Origin: Roseicyclus sp041163945 | GTDB taxonomy: Bacteria > Pseudomonadota > Alphaproteobacteria > Rhodobacterales > Rhodobacteraceae | NCBI GenBank assembly: GCA_041163945.1 | Contig: JBEAQJ010000062.1 | Location: 1-28,020 of the forward strand | Reading direction: 5' to 3' | Length of the DNA: 28,020 bases | Part shown: positions 7,179 through 15,106 of the stretch, piece by piece | How the letters are laid out: every line of letters begins with the position of its first letter | Position numbering within the stretch: position 1 is the first letter of the stretch | Program-made: the position numbers and the translations under genes | Notes under the pieces: model-generated | Databases searched by the model: none | What the model saw: only the letters and a program-made list of their open reading frames with translations | Told to the model about the DNA's origin: nothing

Positions 7179-9341
7179 ATGATGGACGGAGACGACAAAT
7201 CCGCAGGCAAATGCCCGGTGATGCATGGCGCGATCACCACGATGGCCAGCGATGTGATGGATTGGTGGCCCAAGTCGCTGAACCTCGATATCCTGCACCA
7301 GCACGACACCAAGGTCAGCCCGCTTTCGGGCTTTGACTACCGCGAGGCGGTGAAAACGCTCGATTTCGATGCGCTCAAGGCCGATCTCAAGGCGCTGATG
7401 ACCGACAGCCAGGACTGGTGGCCGGCCGACTGGGGCCATTACGGCGGCCTGATGATCCGTCTGGCGTGGCATTCGGCCGGATCGTACCGTCTGGCCGATG
7501 GGCGCGGTGGCGGCGGTCACGGCAACATCCGCTTTGCACCGCTCAATTCCTGGCCGGACAACGGCAACCTCGACAAGGCGCGCCGCATCCTGTGGCCGAT
7601 CAAGAAGAAATACGGCAACAAGATTTCCTGGGCCGACCTGATCTTGCTGGCCGGCAACATGGCCTATGAATCCATGGGGCTGAAAACCTTTGGCTTCTCG
7701 TTTGGCCGCGAAGACATCTGGCATCCGGAAAAAGACACCTACTGGGGCGCCGAAAAGGAATGGCTGGCCCCATCCGACAACCGCTACGCCAGCCTTGAAA
7801 ACCCCGCCACGATGGAAAACCCGCTGGCGGCGGTGCAGATGGGGCTGATCTATGTCAACCCCGAAGGCGTGAACGGCCAGCCCGACCCGATCAAGACGGC
7901 GGGCCAAGTGCGCGAAACCTTTGCGCGCATGGCGATGAACGACGAAGAAACCGCGGCCCTGACGGCCGGTGGCCATACCGTCGGCAAGGCGCATGGCAAT
8001 GGCGATGCAGCCGCGCTTGGGGCCGAACCCGAAGCGGCCGGCATCGAAAACCAGGGCCTTGGCTGGATGAACCCGCATCTGGGCGGCAAGGCCACCAACG
8101 CCGTCACCAGCGGCATCGAAGGCGCCTGGACGACCCACCCCACCCAGTGGGACATGGGCTATTTCGATCTGTTGTTCGGCTATGAGTGGGAACTGACCAA
8201 ATCGCCCGCCGGCGCCAACCAGTGGCGTCCCATCGGCATCCGCGAAGAGGACATGCCGGTCGATGCCACCGATCCCACCAAGCGCACCATGCCGATGATG
8301 ACGGATGCGGACATGGCGATGAAGATGGACCCTGCCTATCGTGCCATCTGCGAAAAATTCATGGCCGACCCGGCCTATTTCGCCGATACCTTCGCCCGCG
8401 CATGGTTCAAGCTGACCCATCGCGATCTGGGTCCGCGCACGCGCTACATCGGACCCGATGCCCCCAAGGAAGATCTGGCCTGGCAAGATCCGGTCCCGGC
8501 GGGTGCAACCGGCTATGATGTGGCCAAGCTGAAATCCGCCATCGCGGCCAGTGGCCTGTCGGTGTCCGATCTGGTGGCCACCGCGTGGGACAGCGCGCGC
8601 ACCTTCCGTCAGTCGGATCTGCGCGGGGGGGCCAACGGGGCCCGCATCCGGCTGGCGCCGCAAAAGGATTGGGCCGGAAACGAGCCTGCCCGCCTGTCGC
8701 GCGTTCTGGCGGTGCTGGAACCGCTGGCCGCAGCACATGGGGCGTCGGTCGCCGATACCATCGTGTTGGCGGGCAATGTCGGCGTGGAACAGGCCGCCAA
8801 GGCGGCCGGTTTCAACGTCAGCGTGCCGTTCAAGCCCGGTCGGGGTGATGCCACCGCCGAGATGACCGATGCCGCCAGCTTTGCGGTGCTCGAACCCATC
8901 GCCGATGGCTATCGCAACTGGCTCAAGGCCGACTATGCCGTCGGCGCGGAAGAGCTGATGCTGGACCGCACCCAGCTTTTGGGTCTGACCGGCCCCGAGA
9001 TGACGGTTCTGGTCGGCGGCATGCGGGTCATGGGCACCAACCATGGCGGTAGCGCACATGGCGTGTTCACCGACCGGGTCGGCGCGTTGACGACGGACTT
9101 TTTCGTCAATCTGACCGACATGGCCTATTCTTGGGTGCCGACGGGGGCCAACAGCTACGACATCGTCGATCGCAAGAGCGGCAAGGCCAAGTGGACCGCC
9201 ACCCGCGTCGATCTGGTGTTCGGCTCGAACTCGATCCTGCGCGCCTACGCCGAGGTGTATGCCCAGGATGACGCGGCCGAAAAGTTCGTGCACGATTTCG
9301 TCGCGGCTTGGGCCAAGGTTATGCACAACGACATGTTCTGA
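7179..9341 (+). CDS. katG: Catalase-peroxidase KatG
   Basis: This 720-residue bifunctional haem enzyme removes hydrogen peroxide. The distal site R94, W97 and H98 is in MIRLAWHSAGSYR. The covalent Trp-Tyr-Met adduct residues are W97, Y225 in GLIYVNPEG and M251 in ARMAMNDEE. The proximal haem ligand is H266 in AGGHTVGKAHG. These correspond to W107, Y229, M255 and H270 of Mycobacterium tuberculosis KatG. The degenerate C-terminal peroxidase half is present, so the length is normal. Start ATG 7179 has CGGAG about 7 nt upstream; ATG 7182 follows directly and cannot be excluded. There is no signal peptide, so the enzyme is cytoplasmic. Divergent oxyR and a strong terminator downstream show a single-gene peroxide-inducible unit. 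Confidence 0.97.
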   Translation: MMDGDDKSAGKCPVMHGAITTMASDVMDWWPKSLNLDILHQHDTKVSPLSGFDYREAVKTLDFDALKADLKALMTDSQDWWPADWGHYGGLMIRLAWHSAGSYRLADGRGGGGHGNIRFAPLNSWPDNGNLDKARRILWPIKKKYGNKISWADLILLAGNMAYESMGLKTFGFSFGREDIWHPEKDTYWGAEKEWLAPSDNRYASLENPATMENPLAAVQMGLIYVNPEGVNGQPDPIKTAGQVRETFARMAMNDEETAALTAGGHTVGKAHGNGDAAALGAEPEAAGIENQGLGWMNPHLGGKATNAVTSGIEGAWTTHPTQWDMGYFDLLFGYEWELTKSPAGANQWRPIGIREEDMPVDATDPTKRTMPMMTDADMAMKMDPAYRAICEKFMADPAYFADTFARAWFKLTHRDLGPRTRYIGPDAPKEDLAWQDPVPAGATGYDVAKLKSAIAASGLSVSDLVATAWDSARTFRQSDLRGGANGARIRLAPQKDWAGNEPARLSRVLAVLEPLAAAHGASVADTIVLAGNVGVEQAAKAAGFNVSVPFKPGRGDATAEMTDAASFAVLEPIADGYRNWLKADYAVGAEELMLDRTQLLGLTGPEMTVLVGGMRVMGTNHGGSAHGVFTDRVGALTTDFFVNLTDMAYSWVPTGANSYDIVDRKSGKAKWTATRVDLVFGSNSILRAYAEVYAQDDAAEKFVHDFVAAWAKVMHNDMF

Positions 9342-9374
9342 TCGCCCATCGGGCACAGACACGACAAACGGCAA

Positions 9375-9404
9375 ACGGCCCAGGGTGCACCCCGGGCCGT
9401 TTCA
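9375..9404. terminator. Terminator hairpin downstream of katG
   Basis: A long stem pairs AAACGGCCC..GGG (9375-9387) with CCC..GGGCCGTTT (9392-9404), with one mismatch and a TGCA loop. The flanking A and T runs are complementary, so it could work in both directions, also ending the minus-strand operon whose last gene stops at 9454. Confidence 0.85.
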
Positions 9405-9453
9405 CATTGGGGGCCACCGCCGATCACCCAGCGGGTGCCGGCGGTTGTCACCC

Positions 9454-10377
9454 TTACCCCAGGCTTGCCAGACGCGCCGCCTGCCGGGTCATCAGCGTCT
9501 CGATCTCGGCGATGGTGGCGGCCGACAGCGCCGGGCCGGGGCGGCGCACGGTTGCATGCGCGATGGCCCCGCGCCGGGCCAGAATATGCTTGCGCACCGA
9601 CAGGCCCAGACCCGGCTGGCTTTCATAGCGCACCAGCGGCAGGTAGGCGTCGAACAGATCGCGCGCGCGCGCTTCGTCGCCCGCCTGCACAAGCCGAACC
9701 ACATCGGCCATCATCTCAGGGTAGGCAAAGCCCGTCATGGCGCCATCGGCCCCGCGCATCACCTCTTCCAGCAGGAACTGACCGCCATTGCCGCACAGGA
9801 TCGACACGCGGCGCGCGCCGGCCGCCTCGTGGCCGCGCAGCGTCGTGATCTTGTCGAGCCCCGGCCAATCTTCGTGTTTCAGCATCACGGCGGTCGGGCA
9901 GGTGTCGAACACCGTGCGGATCACCTTGGGTGACATCTGAACGCCTGTCACCAGCGGAAAATCCTGCACCACCCAAGGGGTCGGCCCCAGCACGTCGGCC
10001 ACCATCTGGAAATAGCCGATGATCTGATCGTCGGTGCGCAGGTGGCCGGGGGGCGCCACCATCACGCCCGCCGCCCCGCGATCCATGGCGGTGTCAGCCA
10101 TCGCCTTGATGGCGGCCAGGCCCGGCGCCGACACCCCCACCACCACCGGCACATCGGCGCGCGCGGTGACGCGCTCGATCACGATGGTGCTTTCTTCGGC
10201 CGACAGCTTGCCCGCTTCGCCCATGATGCCCAGGATGGTCAGCCCGGTTGCGCCCTTGTCTTGGTAGAAATCGACCATCCGATCGATGCTGGGCAGATCC
10301 AGCGCCCCATCGGGCAGGAACGGGGTGGCGGCGATGGTAAACACACCGGCGGCGGTTTCGTCGAGCAGCTTGGCCAT
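9454..10377 (-). CDS. Dihydrodipicolinate synthase (DapA/NAL) superfamily protein with atypical active site
   Basis: This 307-residue TIM-barrel protein of the class I aldolase DapA/N-acetylneuraminate lyase superfamily starts at ATG 10377 (MAKLLDETAAGVFTIAATPF), one nt after the stop of the upstream racemase. The Schiff-base lysine is K167 in AVMLKHEDWPG. Two canonical positions differ. The YNxPxxTG block reads VVQDFPLVTG, putting Gln138 where the catalytic tyrosine normally sits. The GTTGE block reads LGIMGEAG, so the two threonines of true DapA are Ile and Met. It is thus unlikely to be a lysine-pathway DHDPS. As last gene of a hydantoinase/racemase operon it more likely acts on a catabolic intermediate as aldolase, lyase or hydratase; the reaction is unknown. 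Confidence 0.85.
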   Translation of the reverse strand: MAKLLDETAAGVFTIAATPFLPDGALDLPSIDRMVDFYQDKGATGLTILGIMGEAGKLSAEESTIVIERVTARADVPVVVGVSAPGLAAIKAMADTAMDRGAAGVMVAPPGHLRTDDQIIGYFQMVADVLGPTPWVVQDFPLVTGVQMSPKVIRTVFDTCPTAVMLKHEDWPGLDKITTLRGHEAAGARRVSILCGNGGQFLLEEVMRGADGAMTGFAYPEMMADVVRLVQAGDEARARDLFDAYLPLVRYESQPGLGLSVRKHILARRGAIAHATVRRPGPALSAATIAEIETLMTRQAARLASLG

Positions 10378-10378
10378 G

Positions 10379-11053
10379 TCAGGCTCCGGGTTTGTGGGTC
10401 TGTGACAATGCGATCCGGCCAAGAGCCATGGCAACGGCGGCTTGGCAGGGGTCGATCACGGGGATGCTTAGCACCTGTTCCAGCATGGTGCGATAGCGGG
10501 CCATGCCGGCGCAGCCCAGGATCAGCACCTCGGCCCCATCCTGGTCGCGAAGCTGGCGCCCGGTTTCGACCAACCGCTCTTGCGTGATGGCGGGGTCGGC
10601 CAAGGCGGCCACGCCCAGCCCCAAGGCCCGGTCGCCGGCCAGCCGGTCCAACACCCCCATGGCCCCGAGCGCGCGCAGATGGCGCGGGATCGACGCGGGC
10701 AGGATCGCGATGATGCCGAAACGCTGGCCCAGGGTCATGGCGGTGGCAACGGCGGCTTCCTGGATGCCCAAGACGGGCTTGGCCGTGCGGTCGCGCAGCG
10801 CATGCACGCCCGGATCGCCGAAGCACGCCACCACGAACCCGGCGGCATCCGGTTCCAGCCGGGCCGCCAGGCGCAGCATGGGCGCGATGGTTTCATCGGC
10901 CTGGGCCTGGCTTTCGATGCCCGGTGGCCCTTCGGCCAGGGTTACACATGCGATGGGGGCGCCCATGCCTTGCAGCGGGCCCACGGCGGTGGCGATCGCG
11001 TCGGTGACGGTCTGGCTCGAATTGGGATTGATGACGTAAAGCCTGCCGGTCAT
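10379..11053 (-). CDS. Hydantoin racemase / Asp-Glu-hydantoin racemase family protein
   Basis: This 224-residue protein begins MTGRLYVINPNSSQTVTDAI, the signature opening of hydantoin racemases. The paired catalytic cysteines are C77 in VVACFGDPG and C181 in LILGCAGMARY. Hydantoin racemase interconverts D- and L-5-substituted hydantoins so that a stereospecific hydantoinase can use both. The start ATG overlaps the stop of the VOC gene by 4 nt (ATGA), and the stop lies 1 nt before the DapA-like gene, so the unit is tightly coupled. It is the second Asp/Glu racemase superfamily member in this window but belongs to a different branch from the one at 5337. The real substrate could be a related cyclic ureide or small amide rather than hydantoin itself. 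Confidence 0.88.
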   Translation of the reverse strand: MTGRLYVINPNSSQTVTDAIATAVGPLQGMGAPIACVTLAEGPPGIESQAQADETIAPMLRLAARLEPDAAGFVVACFGDPGVHALRDRTAKPVLGIQEAAVATAMTLGQRFGIIAILPASIPRHLRALGAMGVLDRLAGDRALGLGVAALADPAITQERLVETGRQLRDQDGAEVLILGCAGMARYRTMLEQVLSIPVIDPCQAAVAMALGRIALSQTHKPGA

Positions 11054-11445
11054 GCGCCGGCCCTCGTGGCTTGCTGGATTTCGATCTGGTAGCCTTCGGG
11101 GTCACGAAACACGAAGGCGCGAATACCCAGCGTGTCGTTTTGGAACATCCTCGACAGGCCATCGACACCGATATCGGCCAGATAGTCATACCAGCCCTGC
11201 ACATCGGCCACGCGGATGCAAAGCTGCACGCATTTCTCGGCCTGCCAGCGGTTCATGCCCTTGGCCTCATCGACCAGCCCGACATGGGCGCCCGGCGCGA
11301 TGCGCAAGATCTTGGCCAGATCGCCCTGGTCGATGGCCAGCGGCAGGCCCAGCACATCGCGGTAAAAGGCATAGGCGCGCGGCAGGTCGCGGTAATACAA
11401 AAAGGTGATGGCCAGCGCGTGCGGTTCGGTGGGGCGGGGGGTCAT
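11050..11445 (-). CDS. VOC (glyoxalase/bleomycin-resistance) superfamily protein
   Basis: The protein is 131 residues from ATG 11445, chosen because GGAG lies about 9 nt upstream and because this ATG overlaps the hydantoinase stop (ATGA). Longer in-frame starts would run into the hydantoinase coding region and add a sequence without homology. Features of the vicinal-oxygen-chelate fold are visible: FLYYRDLPRAYAFYRDVLGLPLAID near the start, an AHVGLVDEAKG segment, VQLCIRVADVQGWYDYL, and the closing RAFVFRDPEGYQIEIQQ, whose glutamate is a typical metal ligand. VOC enzymes include glyoxalases, epimerases and dioxygenases, so the activity is open. Its place between hydantoinase and hydantoin racemase suggests a step in the same pathway. 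Confidence 0.87.
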   Translation of the reverse strand: MTPRPTEPHALAITFLYYRDLPRAYAFYRDVLGLPLAIDQGDLAKILRIAPGAHVGLVDEAKGMNRWQAEKCVQLCIRVADVQGWYDYLADIGVDGLSRMFQNDTLGIRAFVFRDPEGYQIEIQQATRAGA

Positions 11446-12857
11446 GGCAGGGCTCCGATCAAGTCCGTGGCGTGGGTTCCGATGGCGGGGCGGGCTTGCC
11501 ACCGACCCGCGCCCGGCTGACCCAGGTAGACGCCATCTTGCACCACCGGCACGCCGCGCAGCAGCACGGTCACGGGCCATCCCGTCACGCGGTGGCCCGA
11601 CCAAGGGTTGTAGCCGACATTGTCGTGCAGATCGTCATCGCCATAGGTGACCTGGCGGGCCGGATCCCACAGCACCAGATCGGCGTCATGGCCGGGCGCG
11701 ATGCGACCCTTGGCCCCAAGCCCGTACAGCGCCGCCGGGGCTTCGGCGGTGATCCGCGCAAACCCCGCCAGCCCCAGCCGCCCCTGCGCGACCATGGCAT
11801 CGAACATGAGCGGTTGGCGCACCTCCAGCCCGGGCATGCCATTGGCGATGGCGGCAAAGGGCGCATCCCATCCGTTCGCGAACTTGCCGCTTTCGTCAAA
11901 GCGGTAGGGCGCATGGTCCGAAGATACGATCTGGATGTGACCCGCCGCGATCCCGGCCCAAAGCGCGCGCTGATCGGCGGCCGTGCGCTGCGGTGGCGAA
12001 CACATCCACTTGGCGCCTTCGCGCCCGGGGCGGTCCAGCACCGCTTCGGTCTGAAACAGGTAATGCGGACAGGTTTCCGCCCAGACCGGCACGCCGCGGC
12101 CGCGGGCCTTGGCGATCACGTCGACCGCTTCGGCGGTCGAGACGTGGAAGATCATCACCGGCGCGCGGGCCAGCTCGGCCAGGTGGCACATGCGTGCGAC
12201 CGCCTCGATTTCGGCCGCGCGGGGCCGGGATGCGGCGTGGTCGATGGGACGCGTTCGGCCCTCGGCCACCAGCCGGGCGCGCGCATCCGCGATGATCGCG
12301 TCGTTTTCGGCGTGGATGCAGGTCAGCGCCCCGGCATCGCCGGCGATGCGCAACACCGCCAGGATCGCGGCATCCGACAGGCCGATGTTGTAGGTGGTGA
12401 ACAGCTTGATCGACCGATGGCCAGCCCGGATCAGCGCGCGCAGATCCGCCTCGAAATCGGGCACATCGGGGTCGCTGATCAGGATGTGAAAGGCATGATC
12501 GATCGCCGCCCCCCGCGCGGCGCGCGCGGCATAATCGGCCATCGCATCGCGCAAGCGCTGGCCCTTGGCCTGCGCCGCAAAGGAAATGACCGTGGTGGTG
12601 CCCCCCATCGCGGCCGACCGCGTGGCGGTTTCGAAGCTGTCGGCGTTCATCAGCCCCATGCCCGACATCTGTTCGATGTGGCAATGCGGATCGACCCCGC
12701 CCGGGGTCACGATCAAACCCGTCGCGTCGATCCGTGTGGTCGCCTGCAGGCCGCGACCGATGGCGGCGATCTGCCCGCCGGAGATGGCGATATCTGCCGG
12801 CACGACCGCGCCGCCCAGGGCCACGCGCCCCCCCGTGATGACCGTATCATGTTGCAT
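11442..12857 (-). CDS. Cyclic amidohydrolase, dihydropyrimidinase/D-hydantoinase family
   Basis: This 471-residue metal-dependent hydrolase opens cyclic amides such as hydantoins or dihydropyrimidines to N-carbamoyl amino acids. All binuclear-centre ligands are visible: H58 and H60 in GGVDPHCHIEQ, the carboxylated lysine K151 in IKLFTTYN, H182 in CIHAEND, H238 in IFHVSTAEA and D314 in VSSDHAPYRF. Length and the C-terminal VGYNPWSGHRVTGWP block fit the family. It is the first gene of the four-gene operon (hydantoinase, VOC, racemase, DapA-like), coupled to the VOC gene by an ATGA overlap. No N-carbamoyl amino acid amidohydrolase is present in the operon, so the downstream step must be encoded elsewhere or differ from the usual hydantoin route. 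Substrate preference cannot be read from sequence. Confidence 0.92.
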   Translation of the reverse strand: MQHDTVITGGRVALGGAVVPADIAISGGQIAAIGRGLQATTRIDATGLIVTPGGVDPHCHIEQMSGMGLMNADSFETATRSAAMGGTTTVISFAAQAKGQRLRDAMADYAARAARGAAIDHAFHILISDPDVPDFEADLRALIRAGHRSIKLFTTYNIGLSDAAILAVLRIAGDAGALTCIHAENDAIIADARARLVAEGRTRPIDHAASRPRAAEIEAVARMCHLAELARAPVMIFHVSTAEAVDVIAKARGRGVPVWAETCPHYLFQTEAVLDRPGREGAKWMCSPPQRTAADQRALWAGIAAGHIQIVSSDHAPYRFDESGKFANGWDAPFAAIANGMPGLEVRQPLMFDAMVAQGRLGLAGFARITAEAPAALYGLGAKGRIAPGHDADLVLWDPARQVTYGDDDLHDNVGYNPWSGHRVTGWPVTVLLRGVPVVQDGVYLGQPGAGRWQARPAIGTHATDLIGALP

Positions 12858-12894
12858 GACAGCCCCCGTTTGGGCGGCAGAATGGGGGTGGCCG

Positions 12895-12913
12895 GCGGGC
12901 TTGTCCAGCCCGC
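12895..12913 (-). terminator. Hairpin after the phosphomannomutase gene
   Basis: A 6-bp stem GCGGGC (12895-12900), 7-nt loop, GCCCGC (12908-12913) lies directly past the stop of the minus-strand phosphomannomutase gene and 38 nt before the hydantoinase start on the same strand. It may end or attenuate transcription into the hydantoinase operon. The lack of a U-tract keeps this tentative. Confidence 0.4.
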
Positions 12914-12915
12914 GC

Positions 12916-14292
12916 TCAGGCCTCGATCAAGGCGCGCAATTCGGCCAGCCGCGTTGCCACCAGATCGGGCTTGCCGCGCGCTTCGATGTTCAATCGCAAC
13001 AGCGGCTCGGTGTTTGACGCCCGCAAATTGAACCGCCAGTCGCCGAACGACAGGCTGAGCCCATCGATCTGATCGCGCGCGGTGGCCATCGGCGCATAGC
13101 GCGCCTCGATTGCGGCGATGACGCGGGCCGCGTCGGCCACGCGGAAATTCACCTCGCCCGACGATGGATAGGCCGCGCGGCGCATGGCCAGCAGATCCTT
13201 CAGGTTCTGGCCCCGGCGGCTGACCAGCTCGATGATCAGCAGCATCGGGATCATGCCGCTGTCGCAGGCCATGAAATCGCGGAAATAGTGATGCGCCGAC
13301 ATTTCCCCGCCGTAGACTGCCCCGGTGTCACGCATCCGTTGCTTGATGAAGGAATGCCCGCATTTCGATGCGATCGCCTGTCCGCCCAGATCGGCCACCA
13401 CATCTTGCGTGGCCCAGATCACCCGGGGGTCGTGGATGATCGTCTGGCCCGGTTCGCGGGCCAGGAACGCCTCGGCCAACAGGCTGACGACATATTCGCC
13501 CGGCACGAAACCGCCCGCATCGTCGAAAAAGAAGCAGCGGTCGAAATCGCCATCCCAAGCCACGCCCATATCGGCGCCCGCGGCGATGACGGCCCGCGCG
13601 GTCAAGGGCTGGTTTTCCGCAAGCAGCGGGTTGGGGATGCCCACCGGAAAGCTGCCATCGGGGGCGTGATGAACGCGCACGAAATCGATGGGCGCCCCGG
13701 CATCCGCCAGCGCGGTTGCCAGCGCGTCGAAGGTGGGGCCAGCCGCGCCATGGCCGGCATTGACCAGCACCCGCATCGGCCGAAGCGCCGTCACATCGAC
13801 AAAACCCATCAGCCGTTCGACATAGGCCGCCCGCGTGGCGCTGGCATCGCTGATCCGGCCGCCTGGCCGCTCGGGGCCAAAGGCGCCGCTTTCGGCCAGC
13901 GCCTGGATCGCGGCCATCCCGTCGGCCTGGCCGATCGGGGCCGATCCTGCCTTGACCATCTTCATCCCGTTGTAATCCATGGGATTGTGGCTGGCGGTCA
14001 CGCAGATGCCGCCACAGGCGTTCAGGTGGGTGGTGGCGAAATAGGTTTCTTCCGTGCCGCACAGCCCCAGATCCAGCACCTCGACGCCGGCGGCCATCAG
14101 GCCCTGGGCCACCGCATCGGCCAAGGTCTTGGAACTGGGGCGCACGTCGCGGCCCAGCACAACGCGGCGCGCGCCCAGAACCTTGGCAAAGGCACGGCCG
14201 ATGCGATAGGCGATGGCGTCGGTCAATTCGCTGCCCAAACGGCCCCGGATGTCATAGGCCTTGAAACAGCTGAGCGGGGCGATTGGGGTCAT
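12916..14292 (-). CDS. Phosphomannomutase/phosphoglucomutase
   Basis: This 458-residue alpha-D-phosphohexomutase interconverts hexose 6- and 1-phosphates for sugar nucleotide and envelope polysaccharide synthesis. The active-site phosphoserine is S101 in VTASHNPMDYNG. The magnesium loop is DGDFDR (247-252), the sugar-binding loop GGEMSAHHYFRD, and the C-terminal phosphate-binding loop LRASNTEPLLRLNIE. I chose ATG 14292 (MTPIAPLSCFKAYDIRGRLGSELT) because AAGGA lies about 9 nt upstream and KAYDIRGR is the conserved start of the family; the frame stays open upstream to 14517 but that part lies over the opposite gene and lacks homology. It is divergent from the membrane protein/MoxR/VWA operon and probably monocistronic. 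A manB/algC-type symbol would be plausible but is not needed. Confidence 0.94.
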   Translation of the reverse strand: MTPIAPLSCFKAYDIRGRLGSELTDAIAYRIGRAFAKVLGARRVVLGRDVRPSSKTLADAVAQGLMAAGVEVLDLGLCGTEETYFATTHLNACGGICVTASHNPMDYNGMKMVKAGSAPIGQADGMAAIQALAESGAFGPERPGGRISDASATRAAYVERLMGFVDVTALRPMRVLVNAGHGAAGPTFDALATALADAGAPIDFVRVHHAPDGSFPVGIPNPLLAENQPLTARAVIAAGADMGVAWDGDFDRCFFFDDAGGFVPGEYVVSLLAEAFLAREPGQTIIHDPRVIWATQDVVADLGGQAIASKCGHSFIKQRMRDTGAVYGGEMSAHHYFRDFMACDSGMIPMLLIIELVSRRGQNLKDLLAMRRAAYPSSGEVNFRVADAARVIAAIEARYAPMATARDQIDGLSLSFGDWRFNLRASNTEPLLRLNIEARGKPDLVATRLAELRALIEA

Positions 14293-14384
14293 CGGTCTGG
14301 TTCCTTGGCAAGTTGCCTGTCGCTCTAGACCATAGATCCCGGCCCGAAAAGCGCCACGGCGTGCGCATGGCGGGTGTCCGCCCA

Positions 14385-14419
14385 TTGGCGGGGCGCGCAA
14401 ATGCGCTAGGCTTGCGCGC
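14385..14419 (+). promoter_or_regulatory. Apparent leaderless promoter with start-abutting inverted repeat
   Basis: TTGGCG (14385-14390), 16-nt spacer and TAGGCT (14407-14412) look like -35 and -10 elements. The predicted transcription start falls at or next to ATG 14420, so the mRNA would be leaderless, and no ribosome-binding site is present. A perfect 8-bp inverted repeat, GCGCGCAA (14393-14400), 11-nt spacer, TTGCGCGC (14412-14419), brackets the -10 and ends exactly before the ATG. This could be an operator. Confidence 0.5.
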
Positions 14420-15106
14420 ATGTTGATCGTGACCGATGCCACCATCGCCAATGCGCGGGTGCTGGAAACCCGCAGCCTGCCCAAGAAATTCCTGGGCCGG
14501 GTGCAGCTTGTGCCCAAGGGCGCGGGCCTGTCGCTTTGGGCGCGGATGATCGTGGAAATCCAGATCCTGCGCTATCTGGGGGCGCTGCTGCCGTTTGTCG
14601 TGATCCCGCTCATGTCGCGCGATCTGGCCTTGCCGGTCACGCAGGCGCCGCTCGCCATGCTGGTCGTCATCGCGCTGGTCGAATTGAAGGTGCTGCGCCT
14701 GTCCAAGGCCGCGCGCGCGGGCCTGGTTGATGCCGATGAGGCGGCCCGGCGCCTAGATACGCTGGCTTTTCGCGCGCGCGCCGCCTTGCGCCGCATCGCC
14801 GCCCGGCAAGGGATTGCCGAGGGCCAGTTGCGGCTGGTCGTCGAACAATCCGAATTGGCCCGCATCGCGCCCTTGACGCTGGTATCGGTGCAGACAGATC
14901 GCCCCGCCCCGCGGCTTTTGTCGCTGGATGCGCAAGATCGCGCAGCGCTGGATGGGCTGTTTGACGCGGCATTGACCGAAGCTGACCTGTTGGCGGTCAA
15001 TCATCGCGACGACCGCTACATCCGCGACATTGCACAAGAAGCACGTGCGGTGTCGGCCCATGCGCGGCTTGCGGCGGCGCTGGAAAAACGGGGGGCCACC
15101 GCGTGA
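14420..15106 (+). CDS. Hypothetical two-helix membrane protein, first gene of a MoxR/VWA operon
   Basis: I do not recognise this 228-residue protein as a named family. It starts MLIVTDATIANARVLETRSL. Two hydrophobic stretches, about residues 48-66 (ILRYLGALLPFVVIPLMS) and 74-93, form a hairpin of membrane helices separated by only a few residues. The remaining ~135 residues are soluble, rich in alanine and arginine, mainly helical in appearance, and probably cytoplasmic. No catalytic motif is evident. The gene has no ribosome-binding site and probably begins a leaderless transcript. Its stop overlaps the GTG start of the MoxR ATPase by 4 nt (GTGA), so the product is likely made together with MoxR and the VWA protein. 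It may anchor or be the client of that pair at the inner membrane; this is inference from context. Confidence 0.8.
   Translation: MLIVTDATIANARVLETRSLPKKFLGRVQLVPKGAGLSLWARMIVEIQILRYLGALLPFVVIPLMSRDLALPVTQAPLAMLVVIALVELKVLRLSKAARAGLVDADEAARRLDTLAFRARAALRRIAARQGIAEGQLRLVVEQSELARIAPLTLVSVQTDRPAPRLLSLDAQDRAALDGLFDAALTEADLLAVNHRDDRYIRDIAQEARAVSAHARLAAALEKRGATA

Noticed and set aside
7158..9374. A 738-codon open frame on the minus strand opposite katG
   Set aside because: It mirrors katG, has low-complexity Arg/Gly/His-rich composition without any recognisable domain, and is explained by codon bias in a GC-rich gene.
9454..10377. Annotation as lysine-pathway dapA
   Set aside because: The catalytic Tyr and Thr-Thr positions are not conserved and the operon is a hydantoinase cluster.
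14293..14517. N-terminal extension of the phosphomannomutase frame
   Set aside because: It lies over the start of the opposite operon and lacks homology. The family N-terminus and a ribosome-binding site are at 14292.
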